From the NCBI GenBank assembly GCA_050250815.1, contig JBFWNY010000025.1:1-59248 (forward strand): DNA of 59,248 nt, written 5' to 3'. The notes beneath the pieces were generated by a model that saw nothing but the letters and a program-made list of their open reading frames with translations, did not search any database and was not told the DNA's origin. Positions 1-8,519 of the stretch are shown here, piece after piece. Within the stretch, counting starts at the first letter, position 1, and each line of letters starts with the position of its first letter. A program made the position numbers and the translations under genes. The DNA is from JAEUMD01 sp050250815 (GTDB lineage: Bacteria > Pseudomonadota > Alphaproteobacteria > Rhizobiales > Hyphomicrobiaceae).

Positions 1-527
1 TTCTTGATCGTGCGCGCCGTCTCCGAATTGAACCAGTTGGCGGCGGCGACCGCGTCGTCGCCCTTGGCCTGGCCGAACCAGAGCATGGCGGCGATGAGCG
101 CGAGAATGCCGAACAGGGCCGTGACGATGAGATCCCATCCGCCTGCGCCCGAACCGCTCCGGTGGCTCATGCCGGTGGCGAAGCTCTCGCCGATCAGCCA
201 AGCCACGATCAGCATCACGCCCTGGATGCCGAACGTAATCATGAACGACAGCGCCGGCTCACCGGTGAAGTTGCGCATGCCGTCCCACGTCGTCCAGCCG
301 GACGCGATCGACAGTACGACGCCGGTGGCGCCCAGCAGCGCAAGCCGCCAGTTTGAGAAGACGGTGTCTTCCAAGGTTGTCGCGGCGCGGCGCCATACCT
401 TGGCGACGAAGGCGGCAATGGCGAACAACACCACCCACAGGATGGCGAAGCCGATCCAGTGATCGAGCGTCCATTGCGAGAAGTCGGGCAGCAGCCCGCT
501 GAATGGCACGGAGGGTGCCGCTTCCAT
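1..527 (-). CDS. Multi-pass membrane protein of unknown function (N-terminal part; cut by window edge)
   Basis: An open frame of about 175 codons starts with ATG at 527, behind a good ribosome binding site (GGGAGG about 8 bases upstream), and runs off the left edge, so the C-terminus is missing. The visible part begins MEAAPSVPFSGLLPDFSQW and holds at least four hydrophobic segments, near residues 20-40, 62-80, 97-118 and 140-158. Between the second and third lies a conserved-looking stretch, SGWTTWDGMRNFTGEPALS. This is an inner-membrane protein by composition. I do not recognise the family and no catalytic motif is visible. The opposite strand is also open here but its translation looks non-biological. 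Confidence 0.65.
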   Translation of the reverse strand, partial: MEAAPSVPFSGLLPDFSQWTLDHWIGFAILWVVLFAIAAFVAKVWRRAATTLEDTVFSNWRLALLGATGVVLSIASGWTTWDGMRNFTGEPALSFMITFGIQGVMLIVAWLIGESFATGMSHRSGSGAGGWDLIVTALFGILALIAAMLWFGQAKGDDAVAAANWFNSETARTIK

Positions 528-869
528 AGATCAGCCTCCCGCGCCCGCCGCCTCGTGGCGGGCAAAACCAGTGCCTGCGTCGGGCGCACCCGATCTGCTC
601 CAAACCAGACGGAGCGAATCGCGCGCCCACTTGGCCACACCGGGCGTGATTAACGCGCCACGATTGCGGCATAGATTGGCCATTCGGCCACGGTCACCGC
701 AACGAAGCCCGTTACAAATTGGCAATGCGCCGGCCGCAAATCGCCGTCATTCTATCTCGATTGCCGGCCCAAAACGAGCGATGCACATGGCGTGCCGCTC
801 AAAATTTGGTAGCCCGGCGTGCGATCTGTCGCAGCGCGAGGCTGGGGTGTGCGCCCGGAGCGAACCGGG
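528..869. other. 342-bp gap, no gene seen
   Basis: This stretch separates the start of the leftmost membrane protein from the stop codon of the thiolase. It presumably holds the promoter of the membrane protein. I see no convincing reading frame, tRNA cloverleaf, terminator with a T tract or repeat in it. Confidence 0.5.
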
Positions 870-2033
870 TCAGGTCCGCTCGAACAGGGCGGCGAGCCCG
901 ATGCCGCCGATGGTGCCGAGCGTCGCGACGCCAAGGCGCGGCGCGGCAGCGCTTTCCGCCTCACGGATCATGGCGGTGAACAGGCGGACGACGAGCACGG
1001 CTCCGGCTGCGCCGAACGGGTGTCCGCGGGAAATGGCGCCGCCTGCCGGATTGACGATGGCGGGGTCCAGGCCGATCGTATCGATCAGCGCCACGGCCTG
1101 TGCGGCAGAGGCCTCTGACATCTCGACGACGCCGATGTCCTTGGGGTTGAGGCCGTTGAGCCTGCCATAGAGGGCCTGCATGGCCGCGATGGGGGCCGAA
1201 GCCTCCGAGGCAGGAGATACGCCGCATACGCCTGTCTGGACGAGGCGAAGAGCGGGCGGGCGGCCGAGTGCCTGCCACGAGCGCTCCGACACGACGACGA
1301 CCATTGCCGCGCCGTCGTGCATGGTGGAAGTGTTGGCGGGCGTGATCGTGCCGTCCTCGGGAAGGAAGGGCATCTCGCCGACGATGTCCTCCGTGTCAGG
1401 CGACACGGCACTCTGGTCGCGCGCCTCCTCGGCGTTGGAGCGCAGCGCCACGATCTCCTTGACGAAGCGGCGGGCATCGCGGGCAGCTCCGGCGCGGGCG
1501 AAGCTGTCGATCGCCCAGCTGTCCTGCCGATCACGGCCGATACCGTGCCGCCGCGCTAGCGCCTCGGACGCCTCGAACGGGGCGGCGTTGCCATCCGCCG
1601 TTGCGCTTTCGGGTTCCAGCCGGAGGAAGTGGGGGGTCTGGTAAGGGCTCATGGGCCGCGCAACGCGCCAGGGAGCGGTGGACAGCGAATCAGCGCCGCC
1701 GGCGACGATGATATCGGCGGCGCCGGCGTCGATCGAGCGGACGGCGGCGATGATGGCGTCGAGCCCCGAGCCGCATTGGCGGTCAATGGTCTGGGCGGCC
1801 ACGCGATCGGGCAGGCCGGCCGCGAGCGCGATGAGCCGCGCCGGATTGCCGCCTTCGCTGGCGTTACCGATGATGATTTCGTCGACATCGCCCGCAGCTA
1901 TGCTGGCGTCATCGAGCACGGCGCGCACAATCGGGGCAGCGAGCGCATCGATGCGCCGCGCCCGGTGCAAGCCGCCGATACGCCCCAACGCAGTCCTGCG
2001 GGCGGCGACGATATAGGCCGAAACGTCCTTCAT
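870..2033 (-). CDS. Thiolase-superfamily protein with a degenerate active site
   Basis: The 387-residue product aligns along its full length with acetyl-CoA acetyltransferases. The nucleophilic cysteine is present in RQCGSG and the histidine in GHPFGAAGA. Two other signatures are altered: NEAFA reads SEASA, and the C-terminal C-x-G-G-G motif reads LGTIGGIG, with Gly where the second catalytic cysteine should be. Biosynthetic and degradative thiolases need both cysteines, so normal Claisen condensation or thiolysis is doubtful; an acyl-transfer or esterase-like role is possible but unproven. I chose the ATG at 2033 (MKDVSAYIVAARR) because family members start about there; an in-frame ATG at 2090 would add 19 residues. 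The gene stands alone. Confidence 0.82.
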   Translation of the reverse strand: MKDVSAYIVAARRTALGRIGGLHRARRIDALAAPIVRAVLDDASIAAGDVDEIIIGNASEGGNPARLIALAAGLPDRVAAQTIDRQCGSGLDAIIAAVRSIDAGAADIIVAGGADSLSTAPWRVARPMSPYQTPHFLRLEPESATADGNAAPFEASEALARRHGIGRDRQDSWAIDSFARAGAARDARRFVKEIVALRSNAEEARDQSAVSPDTEDIVGEMPFLPEDGTITPANTSTMHDGAAMVVVVSERSWQALGRPPALRLVQTGVCGVSPASEASAPIAAMQALYGRLNGLNPKDIGVVEMSEASAAQAVALIDTIGLDPAIVNPAGGAISRGHPFGAAGAVLVVRLFTAMIREAESAAAPRLGVATLGTIGGIGLAALFERT

Positions 2034-2324
2034 GGCGGGAAACGGCTCCGCGCGAATTTCCTGACCGACAACGCTATCTCGGGGACGCATATGCTTTCCG
2101 ACCGTCCCTAGGGCACGGCGGAAGCGGAAGCGCGAGAGCCCTGACTATTTCCCGCGATTGTGGCAATCCAAGGCGAACCACCGCTTCTTCAGCGCGGGTT
2201 CCTGAAAGTCGTGCGTGATCTGAGGTGTCAGTGCAACACGGTGATGGCCGATCTGGCGGGTTCGCCCGCTCATGACGGCCGTGATATGATCCGCTGACTA
2301 CTCAGCCAGGGCCAACCCCCGTAG

Positions 2325-2843
2325 ATGTCGAAACTTCCCAACAGGTTCGCTGCTTCCAAGCGCGAGAAGGTCAGCGGCGAGCGCGTTTCCGATACAGTCG
2401 ATCGGGCGCGGTCCATTTTCTCCGAGCGCAACTTGCGCTTCACCGAGCTGCGCGAGCACGTGTTCACCGAAATCGCCTCGACCAACGGGGCCATTGGCGC
2501 CTACGACATTCTGGAGCGCCTTTCCAACAAGGGCATGCGTCTGGCGCCTATCTCGGTCTACCGGTCGATCGACGCGCTGATCGATGCCGGTGTGATCCAC
2601 CGCCTCGAGAGCAAAAACGCCTACTTTGCGTGCCGCCGGCATGAGCATGCCACTAAGGGACGGCCCGTATTCCTGGCCTGCGAACGCTGCGGGGGGGTAT
2701 CGGAGGTGGCGGCCCAACCGGTCTTCGACCTGATCAACGACACCGCGCGAGAAGTCGGCTTCGAGCCCAAGGTGAAGTTCGTCGAGGTCTCGGGCATATG
2801 CGCGCAGTGCCGGGATGCCCGGCCGCGCGATGGGGAAGCCTGA
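2325..2843 (+). CDS. zur: Fur-family zinc uptake regulator Zur
   Basis: The 172-residue protein has the Fur-family winged helix (FTELREHVF ... GAYDILERL ... PISVYRSIDALIDAGVIHRL) followed by the metal-binding dimerisation domain, with two CxxC pairs (ACERCGG and GICAQC) forming the structural zinc site. An N-terminal extension of about 25 residues precedes the HTH. Zur proteins repress zinc uptake genes when zinc is plentiful. The stop codon overlaps the start of znuC by one base (TGATG), so the regulator is translationally coupled to the transporter it should control, implying autoregulation. I did not find a clear Zur palindrome upstream of 2325. Confidence 0.93.
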   Translation: MSKLPNRFAASKREKVSGERVSDTVDRARSIFSERNLRFTELREHVFTEIASTNGAIGAYDILERLSNKGMRLAPISVYRSIDALIDAGVIHRLESKNAYFACRRHEHATKGRPVFLACERCGGVSEVAAQPVFDLINDTAREVGFEPKVKFVEVSGICAQCRDARPRDGEA

Positions 2844-3769
2844 TGCAGGCCCGCGCCGAAGCCAACGCCAGCGCGCCGGTAGCGCAGGACGGCTGTTGTG
2901 GTGGTCACGGGGACAGCGCGCACGCCTCCTGCGGTCACGGGGAGCATGCCCGTCCCGATCCCGCGGCACTGGTCTCGGCACGCGGCGTGCGCGTGCGGCG
3001 TGGCGGCCGCGTCATCCTGGACGGTGTCGATCTGGACATATGTCCCGGCGAGATCGTCACCCTGATCGGCCCCAACGGCGCCGGCAAGACAACGCTCGTG
3101 CGCGTCATGCTGGGGCTCGAACGGCCCGACGACGGACGGCTCGAGCGCCGCCCCGGCCTCGTGGTCGGCTATGTACCCCAGCGGCTCGATATGGATCGCG
3201 CATTGCCGATGTCGGTCGCCCGTTTCCTGGCGCTGGGCACACAGACCGACCGCGCCGGCGTCGCTTCAGTGCTGTCGGACGTCGGCGCCTCGCTGGTCAT
3301 GGATACGGCATTGAGCAGCCTTTCGGGCGGCGAGATGCAACGGGTGTTCCTGGCTCGCGCACTGCTCCGCCGTCCCCAGCTCCTGGTGCTCGATGAGCCC
3401 GTGCGCGGCGTCGACCAGACCGGCGAGGCCGAGCTTTACGCGTTGATCGGTCGCCTGCGCGCGGAGCGCGGATTCGCCGTTCTGCTCGTTTCCCACGACC
3501 TGCACGTCGTCATGGCGGCGAGCGACCGCGTCATCTGCCTCAACCGGCATGTGTGCTGTTCTGGCGTTCCCACGACGGTTGCACGGCATCCCGAATACGA
3601 GCGGCTGTTTGGCCGTGCGGAGTCACGCGCCATTGCCGTATACGAGCACCACCACGATCATGCGCACGACCTGGCGGGGGCCCCGCTCGTCACCCGCGCA
3701 CCCGCGTCGCGCAAGATTGCCCCGCCGCCACGCGAAGGTGGTGGTGGTCGCAGCGAAAGCGACGCCTGA
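2843..3769 (+). CDS. znuC: Zinc ABC transporter ATP-binding protein ZnuC
   Basis: A 308-residue ABC ATPase with Walker A GPNGAGKTT, signature LSGGE, Walker B LLVLDEP and the H-loop SHDLH. It should energise high-affinity zinc import through ZnuB. The ATG at 2843 overlaps the zur stop by one base. Two features stand out. The N-terminal 35 residues carry CCGGHGDSAH and a further CGHGEH, and the C-terminus contains YEHHHDHAHD, so both ends offer His/Cys metal ligands. The ATPase core is of the Mn/Zn importer class. The next gene, znuB, starts one base after the stop codon. The periplasmic binding protein znuA is not in this window. Confidence 0.93.
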   Translation: MQARAEANASAPVAQDGCCGGHGDSAHASCGHGEHARPDPAALVSARGVRVRRGGRVILDGVDLDICPGEIVTLIGPNGAGKTTLVRVMLGLERPDDGRLERRPGLVVGYVPQRLDMDRALPMSVARFLALGTQTDRAGVASVLSDVGASLVMDTALSSLSGGEMQRVFLARALLRRPQLLVLDEPVRGVDQTGEAELYALIGRLRAERGFAVLLVSHDLHVVMAASDRVICLNRHVCCSGVPTTVARHPEYERLFGRAESRAIAVYEHHHDHAHDLAGAPLVTRAPASRKIAPPPREGGGGRSESDA

Positions 3770-3770
3770 C

Positions 3771-4568
3771 ATGATCGAGCCGTTCCTCCTGAGAGCGCTC
3801 GCCGCGGCGCTCGGCCTTGCCATCGTCGCGGCGCCTCTCGGCGCGTTGGTCGTGTGGCAGCGCATGGCCTACTTCGGCGAGACGATGGCGCAGGCGAGCC
3901 TGCTCGGCGTGGCCCTGTCGATGGCGTTGGGGTCGAACCTCACGATTTCGGTCCTGCTGGTTGCCGTTCTCGCCGCGCTGTTGATCCTTCTGCTCTCGGA
4001 GCAGCGCTTGCTGCCGCTCGATTCCGTGCTGGGTCTGCTGCACCACGGCTCGCTGTCGGCCGGCGTGATCGCCACGGCCTTGCTGGCAGGCCCGTCGGTC
4101 GACCTGATGAGCTATCTGTTCGGCGACATCTTCGCCGTGAACTCGACAGACCTTGCCTGGATCTACGGAGGCGGCGCCGTCGTGCTCGCGGCGCTCTGGT
4201 GGGTTTGGCCGTCCATGCTGCGCCTTGCGGTCAACGAGGAGCTGGCGCTCGCCGAAGGCGTGCCCGGGCGCCGCGTGCGCGCCGTCTTCATGCTGCTGTT
4301 GGCAATCACCATCGCGGTCGCCATCAAGATCCTGGGCATCCTCCTCGTCATCGCGTTCCTCATCGTTCCGGCTGCGGCCGCCCGTCCGCTGGCCTCGACG
4401 CCCGAGCGCATGGTGGTGTGGTCGGCTGCCATAGCGGGACTGGGCGTCGTCGCCGGGCTGTGGCTTTCGTCGCGGACAGACGCGCCAGGCGGGCCTGCGA
4501 TCGTGGCTGTGCTGGCGCTGCTGGCTCTCGTGTCACTGATCTACGCGAGCGTGTCGCAGGGTCGCTGA
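3771..4568 (+). CDS. znuB: Zinc ABC transporter permease ZnuB
   Basis: The 265-residue product is a strongly hydrophobic ABC-3 family permease with about eight membrane segments, starting MIEPFLLRALAAALGLA. Typical family stretches include GETMAQASLLGVALS, SYLFGDIFAVN and the coupling-region ELALAEGVPGRRVR. It forms the membrane channel for zinc import with ZnuC. The start ATG at 3771 follows the znuC stop with a single base between, so the three genes zur-znuC-znuB form one operon. The operon ends here: the next gene, ispG, lies 132 bp further and is functionally unrelated. Confidence 0.93.
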   Translation: MIEPFLLRALAAALGLAIVAAPLGALVVWQRMAYFGETMAQASLLGVALSMALGSNLTISVLLVAVLAALLILLLSEQRLLPLDSVLGLLHHGSLSAGVIATALLAGPSVDLMSYLFGDIFAVNSTDLAWIYGGGAVVLAALWWVWPSMLRLAVNEELALAEGVPGRRVRAVFMLLLAITIAVAIKILGILLVIAFLIVPAAAARPLASTPERMVVWSAAIAGLGVVAGLWLSSRTDAPGGPAIVAVLALLALVSLIYASVSQGR

Positions 4569-4700
4569 CACCTCCGCGGGTTGAGCGGCCTTTTCGCCCG
4601 CCCGCCGACGATCTATGCAGGTGGGGCCGGCAGCGCTGCGATCGGCAGAGCATAGGTCCTTCCGCCACAGGCTCGCGAGCGCCGGCGACACGGAGCAGAC

Positions 4701-5960
4701 ATGACGACCACGAGTCAGGGAAGCGAACTCATCGCGCCGCGCCGGCACAGTGTCGGTGTGCGCATCGGAGACGTGGTTGTCGGCGGCGGTCAGGCGATCG
4801 TCGTACAGTCGATGACCAACACCGACACCGCCGACATCGCCGCTACTGTGAAACAGGTCGCTGCGCTCGCGCGCGCAGGCTCCGAACTCGTCCGCATCAC
4901 AGTAGATCGCGACGAGGCCGCCAAGGCGGTGCCGCATATCCGCGACCGCCTGCGTGCGTTGGGTGTCAGCGTGCCGCTCGTGGGCGACTTCCATTACATC
5001 GGACACAAGCTGCTAGCCGATAATCCCGCCGCCGCCGACGCACTCGACAAGTGGCGCATCAACCCTGGCAACGTGGGCTTCAAGGCCAAGCGCGATAGGC
5101 AATTCGGTGCCATCATCGAGATGGCGGCGGCGCGTGCTAAGCCGGTACGCATCGGTGTCAACTGGGGATCTCTCGACCAGGAGCTGCTGACGCATCTCAT
5201 GGACGAGAACGCCAACAGCGCCGCGCCGCGCGACGCCAGGGCCGTGATGCACGAAGCCATCGTGCAATCAGCATTGCTTTCGGCGGCGCGCGCCGAGGAG
5301 ATGGGGCTCGGTGCAGAACGCATCGTTATCTCTGCGAAGGTTTCGGCCGTGCAGGACCTCATCGCCGTCTATACGCAGCTCGCTGGCCGTTCGCGCTATG
5401 CGCTGCATCTTGGGCTGACCGAAGCCGGCATGGGTTCCAAGGGCATTGTTGCCTCAACGGCGGCAATGGCCGTGCTCCTGCAGCAAGGCATCGGCGATAC
5501 GATCCGTGTCTCGCTGACGCCGGAGCCTGGCGGCGACCGGACGCTGGAAGTCAAGGTCGCGCAGGAAATTCTGCAGACGATGGGACTGAGGTCGTTCGTG
5601 CCGATCGTGGCCGCGTGTCCGGGCTGCGGGCGCACGACGTCGACCGTGTTCCAGGAACTCGCGCGTGATGTCGAGACGATGATCCGCGAGCGCATGCCGG
5701 AATGGCGTCGCGTTTATCCGGGTGTGGAGACGATGACGCTCGCCGTGATGGGCTGCATCGTGAACGGACCGGGCGAATCCAAGCACGCCGATATCGGCAT
5801 CTCGCTGCCCGGCACCGGCGAGCAGCCTGCTGCACCCGTGTTCATCGATGGCGAAAAGGCGATGACCCTGCGCGGCCCGAACATTGCCGGTGAGTTCAAA
5901 TCGATCGTCGAAGACTATATCGCGCGTCGCTTCGGCCGCCGCGTGGACGTGGCTGAATAG
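4701..5960 (+). CDS. ispG: 4-hydroxy-3-methylbut-2-en-1-yl diphosphate synthase IspG
   Basis: The 419-residue enzyme (also called GcpE) catalyses the penultimate step of the MEP isoprenoid pathway, using a [4Fe-4S] cluster. The N-terminal TIM-barrel part has the family signature VVQSMTNTDTADI. The cluster ligands are visible as CPGCGRT and, later, GCIVNGPGESKHADIGI. Length and both cysteine motifs are normal. The ATG at 4701 has GGAG five to six bases upstream (ggagcagac). It stands alone between the zinc operon and an outer-membrane protein gene. Another isoprenoid gene, ispA, lies 2.5 kb away on the other strand, so the two are not co-transcribed. Confidence 0.97.
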   Translation: MTTTSQGSELIAPRRHSVGVRIGDVVVGGGQAIVVQSMTNTDTADIAATVKQVAALARAGSELVRITVDRDEAAKAVPHIRDRLRALGVSVPLVGDFHYIGHKLLADNPAAADALDKWRINPGNVGFKAKRDRQFGAIIEMAAARAKPVRIGVNWGSLDQELLTHLMDENANSAAPRDARAVMHEAIVQSALLSAARAEEMGLGAERIVISAKVSAVQDLIAVYTQLAGRSRYALHLGLTEAGMGSKGIVASTAAMAVLLQQGIGDTIRVSLTPEPGGDRTLEVKVAQEILQTMGLRSFVPIVAACPGCGRTTSTVFQELARDVETMIRERMPEWRRVYPGVETMTLAVMGCIVNGPGESKHADIGISLPGTGEQPAAPVFIDGEKAMTLRGPNIAGEFKSIVEDYIARRFGRRVDVAE

Positions 5961-6080
5961 CGCAGCCGAGCATAAGCGTGCGGCACATGGCTGCGATGCA
6001 CAATCGCCTTATGACTGCCGGAACCTTGCCGCATTCGATGCGTTCCCTACGCAGCACTCAAGTGCACAGAGGGGAACTTC

Positions 6081-6830
6081 ATGCGCTATCACATTACTTG
6101 TGGCTGCACGGCTGCGATGGCCGCTTCCGCCGTCGCGTTGGCTGCGGCGACATCCGCTTCGGCCGCTGATCTGGGCGGCTATCGTCCAGCTCCGCCGCCG
6201 GTTGAAGAGTATGCCGAGCCGGCGCGACTGTTCGCTTGGCGCGGCTTCTATGCCGGTCTCAGCGGCGGATACACCTGGAGCGATAACGATCCGGTCATCG
6301 TCAATGGCGGTGCCGCATCCGGCGCGCTCTCGGCCATCGACCCGGACGGTTGGCTGCTCGGCGGTCAGCTCGGCTACAACGCCCAATTCGGCAACATCGT
6401 GCTGGGCATCGAGGCCGATCTGCACGGTGGCGATGTCGGCGACTCTACCACGGGCTTGATCCAGCCAGCCGGCGTGCCGGCGGCGGCGTCGAGCGAGCTC
6501 AACTGGCTGTCCACGATCCGCGGCCGCGCCGGCCTCGCCTACGACCGCTGGCTGTTCTACGTGACCGGCGGTGTCGCGTTTGCCGACATGGACTATGCGC
6601 TGGTGAGCGCCGCGGGCACGAGTATCACGGGCTCGGACACGGCGACCGGATATGTGCTGGGCGGCGGCCTGGAATGGGCTCTCTCCAACAATTGGACCGC
6701 CAAGGCCGAGTATCTGTACATCGACCTTGCGGACACTCGCATCACCGGCGTCGATGCGGCGGGCCCGGCGACGGCGAACTTCGACAACACGATGCACAAC
6801 GTGCGCTTCGGCATAAACTACAAGTTCTGA
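6081..6830 (+). CDS. Outer-membrane beta-barrel protein, Omp25/31 (porin-like) family
   Basis: The 249-residue precursor has a cleavable signal peptide of about 28 residues ending ATSASAADL and then a short Pro-rich linker (YRPAPPPVEEY). The barrel begins WRGFYAGLSGGYTW, the hallmark of the Omp25/Omp31 group in Hyphomicrobiales, alternates aromatic and polar strands (for example WTAKAEYLYIDLADTRI) and ends in Phe (FGINYKF), the usual signal for the BAM assembly machine. The ribosome binding site is gaggggaactt before ATG. A rho-independent terminator follows within 30 bp. Exact function is unknown; these proteins are abundant structural outer-membrane components. Confidence 0.93.
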   Translation: MRYHITCGCTAAMAASAVALAAATSASAADLGGYRPAPPPVEEYAEPARLFAWRGFYAGLSGGYTWSDNDPVIVNGGAASGALSAIDPDGWLLGGQLGYNAQFGNIVLGIEADLHGGDVGDSTTGLIQPAGVPAAASSELNWLSTIRGRAGLAYDRWLFYVTGGVAFADMDYALVSAAGTSITGSDTATGYVLGGGLEWALSNNWTAKAEYLYIDLADTRITGVDAAGPATANFDNTMHNVRFGINYKF

Positions 6831-6857
6831 AGCTGCTCACGCGGCTTTGGCTTGCTG

Positions 6858-6891
6858 GTCCCGCGAGGCTTCGGCCGCGCGGGACTTTTTT
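6858..6891 (+). terminator. Rho-independent terminator after the outer-membrane protein gene
   Basis: Stem GTCCCGCG/CGCGGGAC (8 bp) at 6858-6865 and 6878-6885 is followed directly by six T residues. It ends the porin-like transcript and separates it from the downstream symporter gene. Confidence 0.9.
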
Positions 6892-6995
6892 GTTGGACGC
6901 TGCTCGCAGCTCATAACCACGGTTGCGGAATTCGCATGCCAGGTGCGGCGTCGCCCGTTAGGCTCCTCGCGCGGACGGGCAAGAGGGAGCACCGC

Positions 6996-8519
6996 GTGGG
7001 CACGACACTGATCGCCTCGCTGGCGGTTTTCTCGGCAGCGTACTTCGCCATGCTCGTCTTCGTCGTGCACAAGGCGAAGGCCCAGGAAGGCGAGTCCGCG
7101 GGCGATCTCGCCGAGTTCTATGTGTCGGGGCGCGATCTTGGCCTGTGGCGGGCCATCGCCACGCTCGGCGCGACCGAGATCGGCCTCATAACGATCGCCT
7201 ACAACGCGCAGAAGGGGTTCAACGAAGGCTTCTCCGCCTTCCACATCGGAGCCGCCGCGCTCGTCGGCTGTCTCGTCGTGGGATTGACAGGCTTCGTCGT
7301 CGGGCCGATCCGCCGCACCGGCGTGTTGACGCTTCCTGAATACTACGGCCAGCGCTATGGGCGCGATGTTCGCATCCTGGGCGCTCTCGTCATGGCCGCG
7401 GGCGGCATCCTCAACATGGGGCTGTTCCTCAAGGTCGCATCACTGTTCATGATCGCGCTGCTCGGTGTCGAGGCGGGTTCCACCGGGGTGGCGATCCTCA
7501 TGGTCGTGCTGGTTTCGATCGCGGTCGTCTACACGGGCTATGGCGGGATGCGCTCCGTCGTTGCGACCGACGTGTTCCAGTTCGTGCTGCTCGTCTTCGG
7601 TGTGGTTCTGGCCATTGCAATGCTGCTGTCGGTCGTGCCGATGAGCGAGGTGGTGGCGGCGGTGGCGAGAGAGAAGGGCCGTGCCGGGTTTGACCCCATC
7701 GCCAACGAGAACTTCGGTCTCAGCTACGTTCTCTGGATGGTGCTGGTGGCCGGCGTGGTCTCGTCGGCGATCTGGCCGACGGCGCTGACGCGTGCTCTGT
7801 GCATCCGCAGAGAAGCCGACGTCAAGCGCGCCTATCTCATCGCCTCGGTCATCTTCATGGGCCGCATGGTGCTGCCGGCTCTGTTGGGCGTCATCGCTCT
7901 GGCCTGGTTTGCGCGCGGCGGCATCGCCGAGGCCGCCCTGCTCGCCGGCTACGGCAGTGATCGGGACCTGGTGGCGACACCGGTCATGCTCGGACAGGCG
8001 CTGCCAGCCGTTTTCGTCGGGTTCCTTGCCATCGCGATGTTCGCCTCCTTCATGTCGACGCAGGACAGCTACCTGTTCTGCTGGTCGTCGATTATCGCGC
8101 GCGATGTGCTTGGACCGCTGACCGGCCGCACGGACGACACGCGCGCGCAAATGCTGTGGACGCGCATAGGGATCGTGCTCATCGCGCTCTACGAGGTCTA
8201 CTGGGGGCTCATCTACGAAGGCGGCGAGGACGTTTGGGACTACCTCGCCGTCTCGGGGTCGATCTACTTCTGCTCGGGCATCGTGCTGCTGGCCGGCGGC
8301 ATCTATTGGCCGCGCGCGACCCGTCGCGGCGCGCTGCTGGCACTGCTGCTCGGCTTCTCAGCGCTTGCCGGACTGCCGCCAGTAAAGTCGGCGCTGGGGC
8401 TCGACGGCCTCTCGGCGCCGATCATCGGCTTCGGTGCCATTGGCTTGTCGCTGCTGGGGTTCATCATAGGCTCGCTCACGGAGCCCGCGCCGAGCCGGGG
8501 CGTCAGCTCCGGCGGTTGA
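6996..8519 (+). CDS. Sodium:solute symporter (SSS/SLC5 family)
   Basis: The 507-residue product has about 13 hydrophobic segments. It starts with a periplasmic-facing helix (TLIASLAVFSAAYFAMLVF), a charged loop (AEFYVSGRDLGLWRA) typical of SSS proteins, and then ATEIGLITIAYNAQKGF. The GTG at 6996 is chosen because GAGGGAG lies just upstream (spacer about six bases) and because the longer frame would run into the preceding terminator. It should import a solute by sodium or proton symport; the substrate cannot be told from sequence. No C-terminal signalling extension is present. The 3' end overlaps the convergent ispA gene by 17 bp. Confidence 0.88.
   Translation: MGTTLIASLAVFSAAYFAMLVFVVHKAKAQEGESAGDLAEFYVSGRDLGLWRAIATLGATEIGLITIAYNAQKGFNEGFSAFHIGAAALVGCLVVGLTGFVVGPIRRTGVLTLPEYYGQRYGRDVRILGALVMAAGGILNMGLFLKVASLFMIALLGVEAGSTGVAILMVVLVSIAVVYTGYGGMRSVVATDVFQFVLLVFGVVLAIAMLLSVVPMSEVVAAVAREKGRAGFDPIANENFGLSYVLWMVLVAGVVSSAIWPTALTRALCIRREADVKRAYLIASVIFMGRMVLPALLGVIALAWFARGGIAEAALLAGYGSDRDLVATPVMLGQALPAVFVGFLAIAMFASFMSTQDSYLFCWSSIIARDVLGPLTGRTDDTRAQMLWTRIGIVLIALYEVYWGLIYEGGEDVWDYLAVSGSIYFCSGIVLLAGGIYWPRATRRGALLALLLGFSALAGLPPVKSALGLDGLSAPIIGFGAIGLSLLGFIIGSLTEPAPSRGVSSGG

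Noticed and set aside
2044..2324. Zur box in front of zur-znuC-znuB
   Set aside because: No AT-rich GTTAT-type palindrome is visible upstream of 2325, so no operator is annotated although autoregulation is likely.
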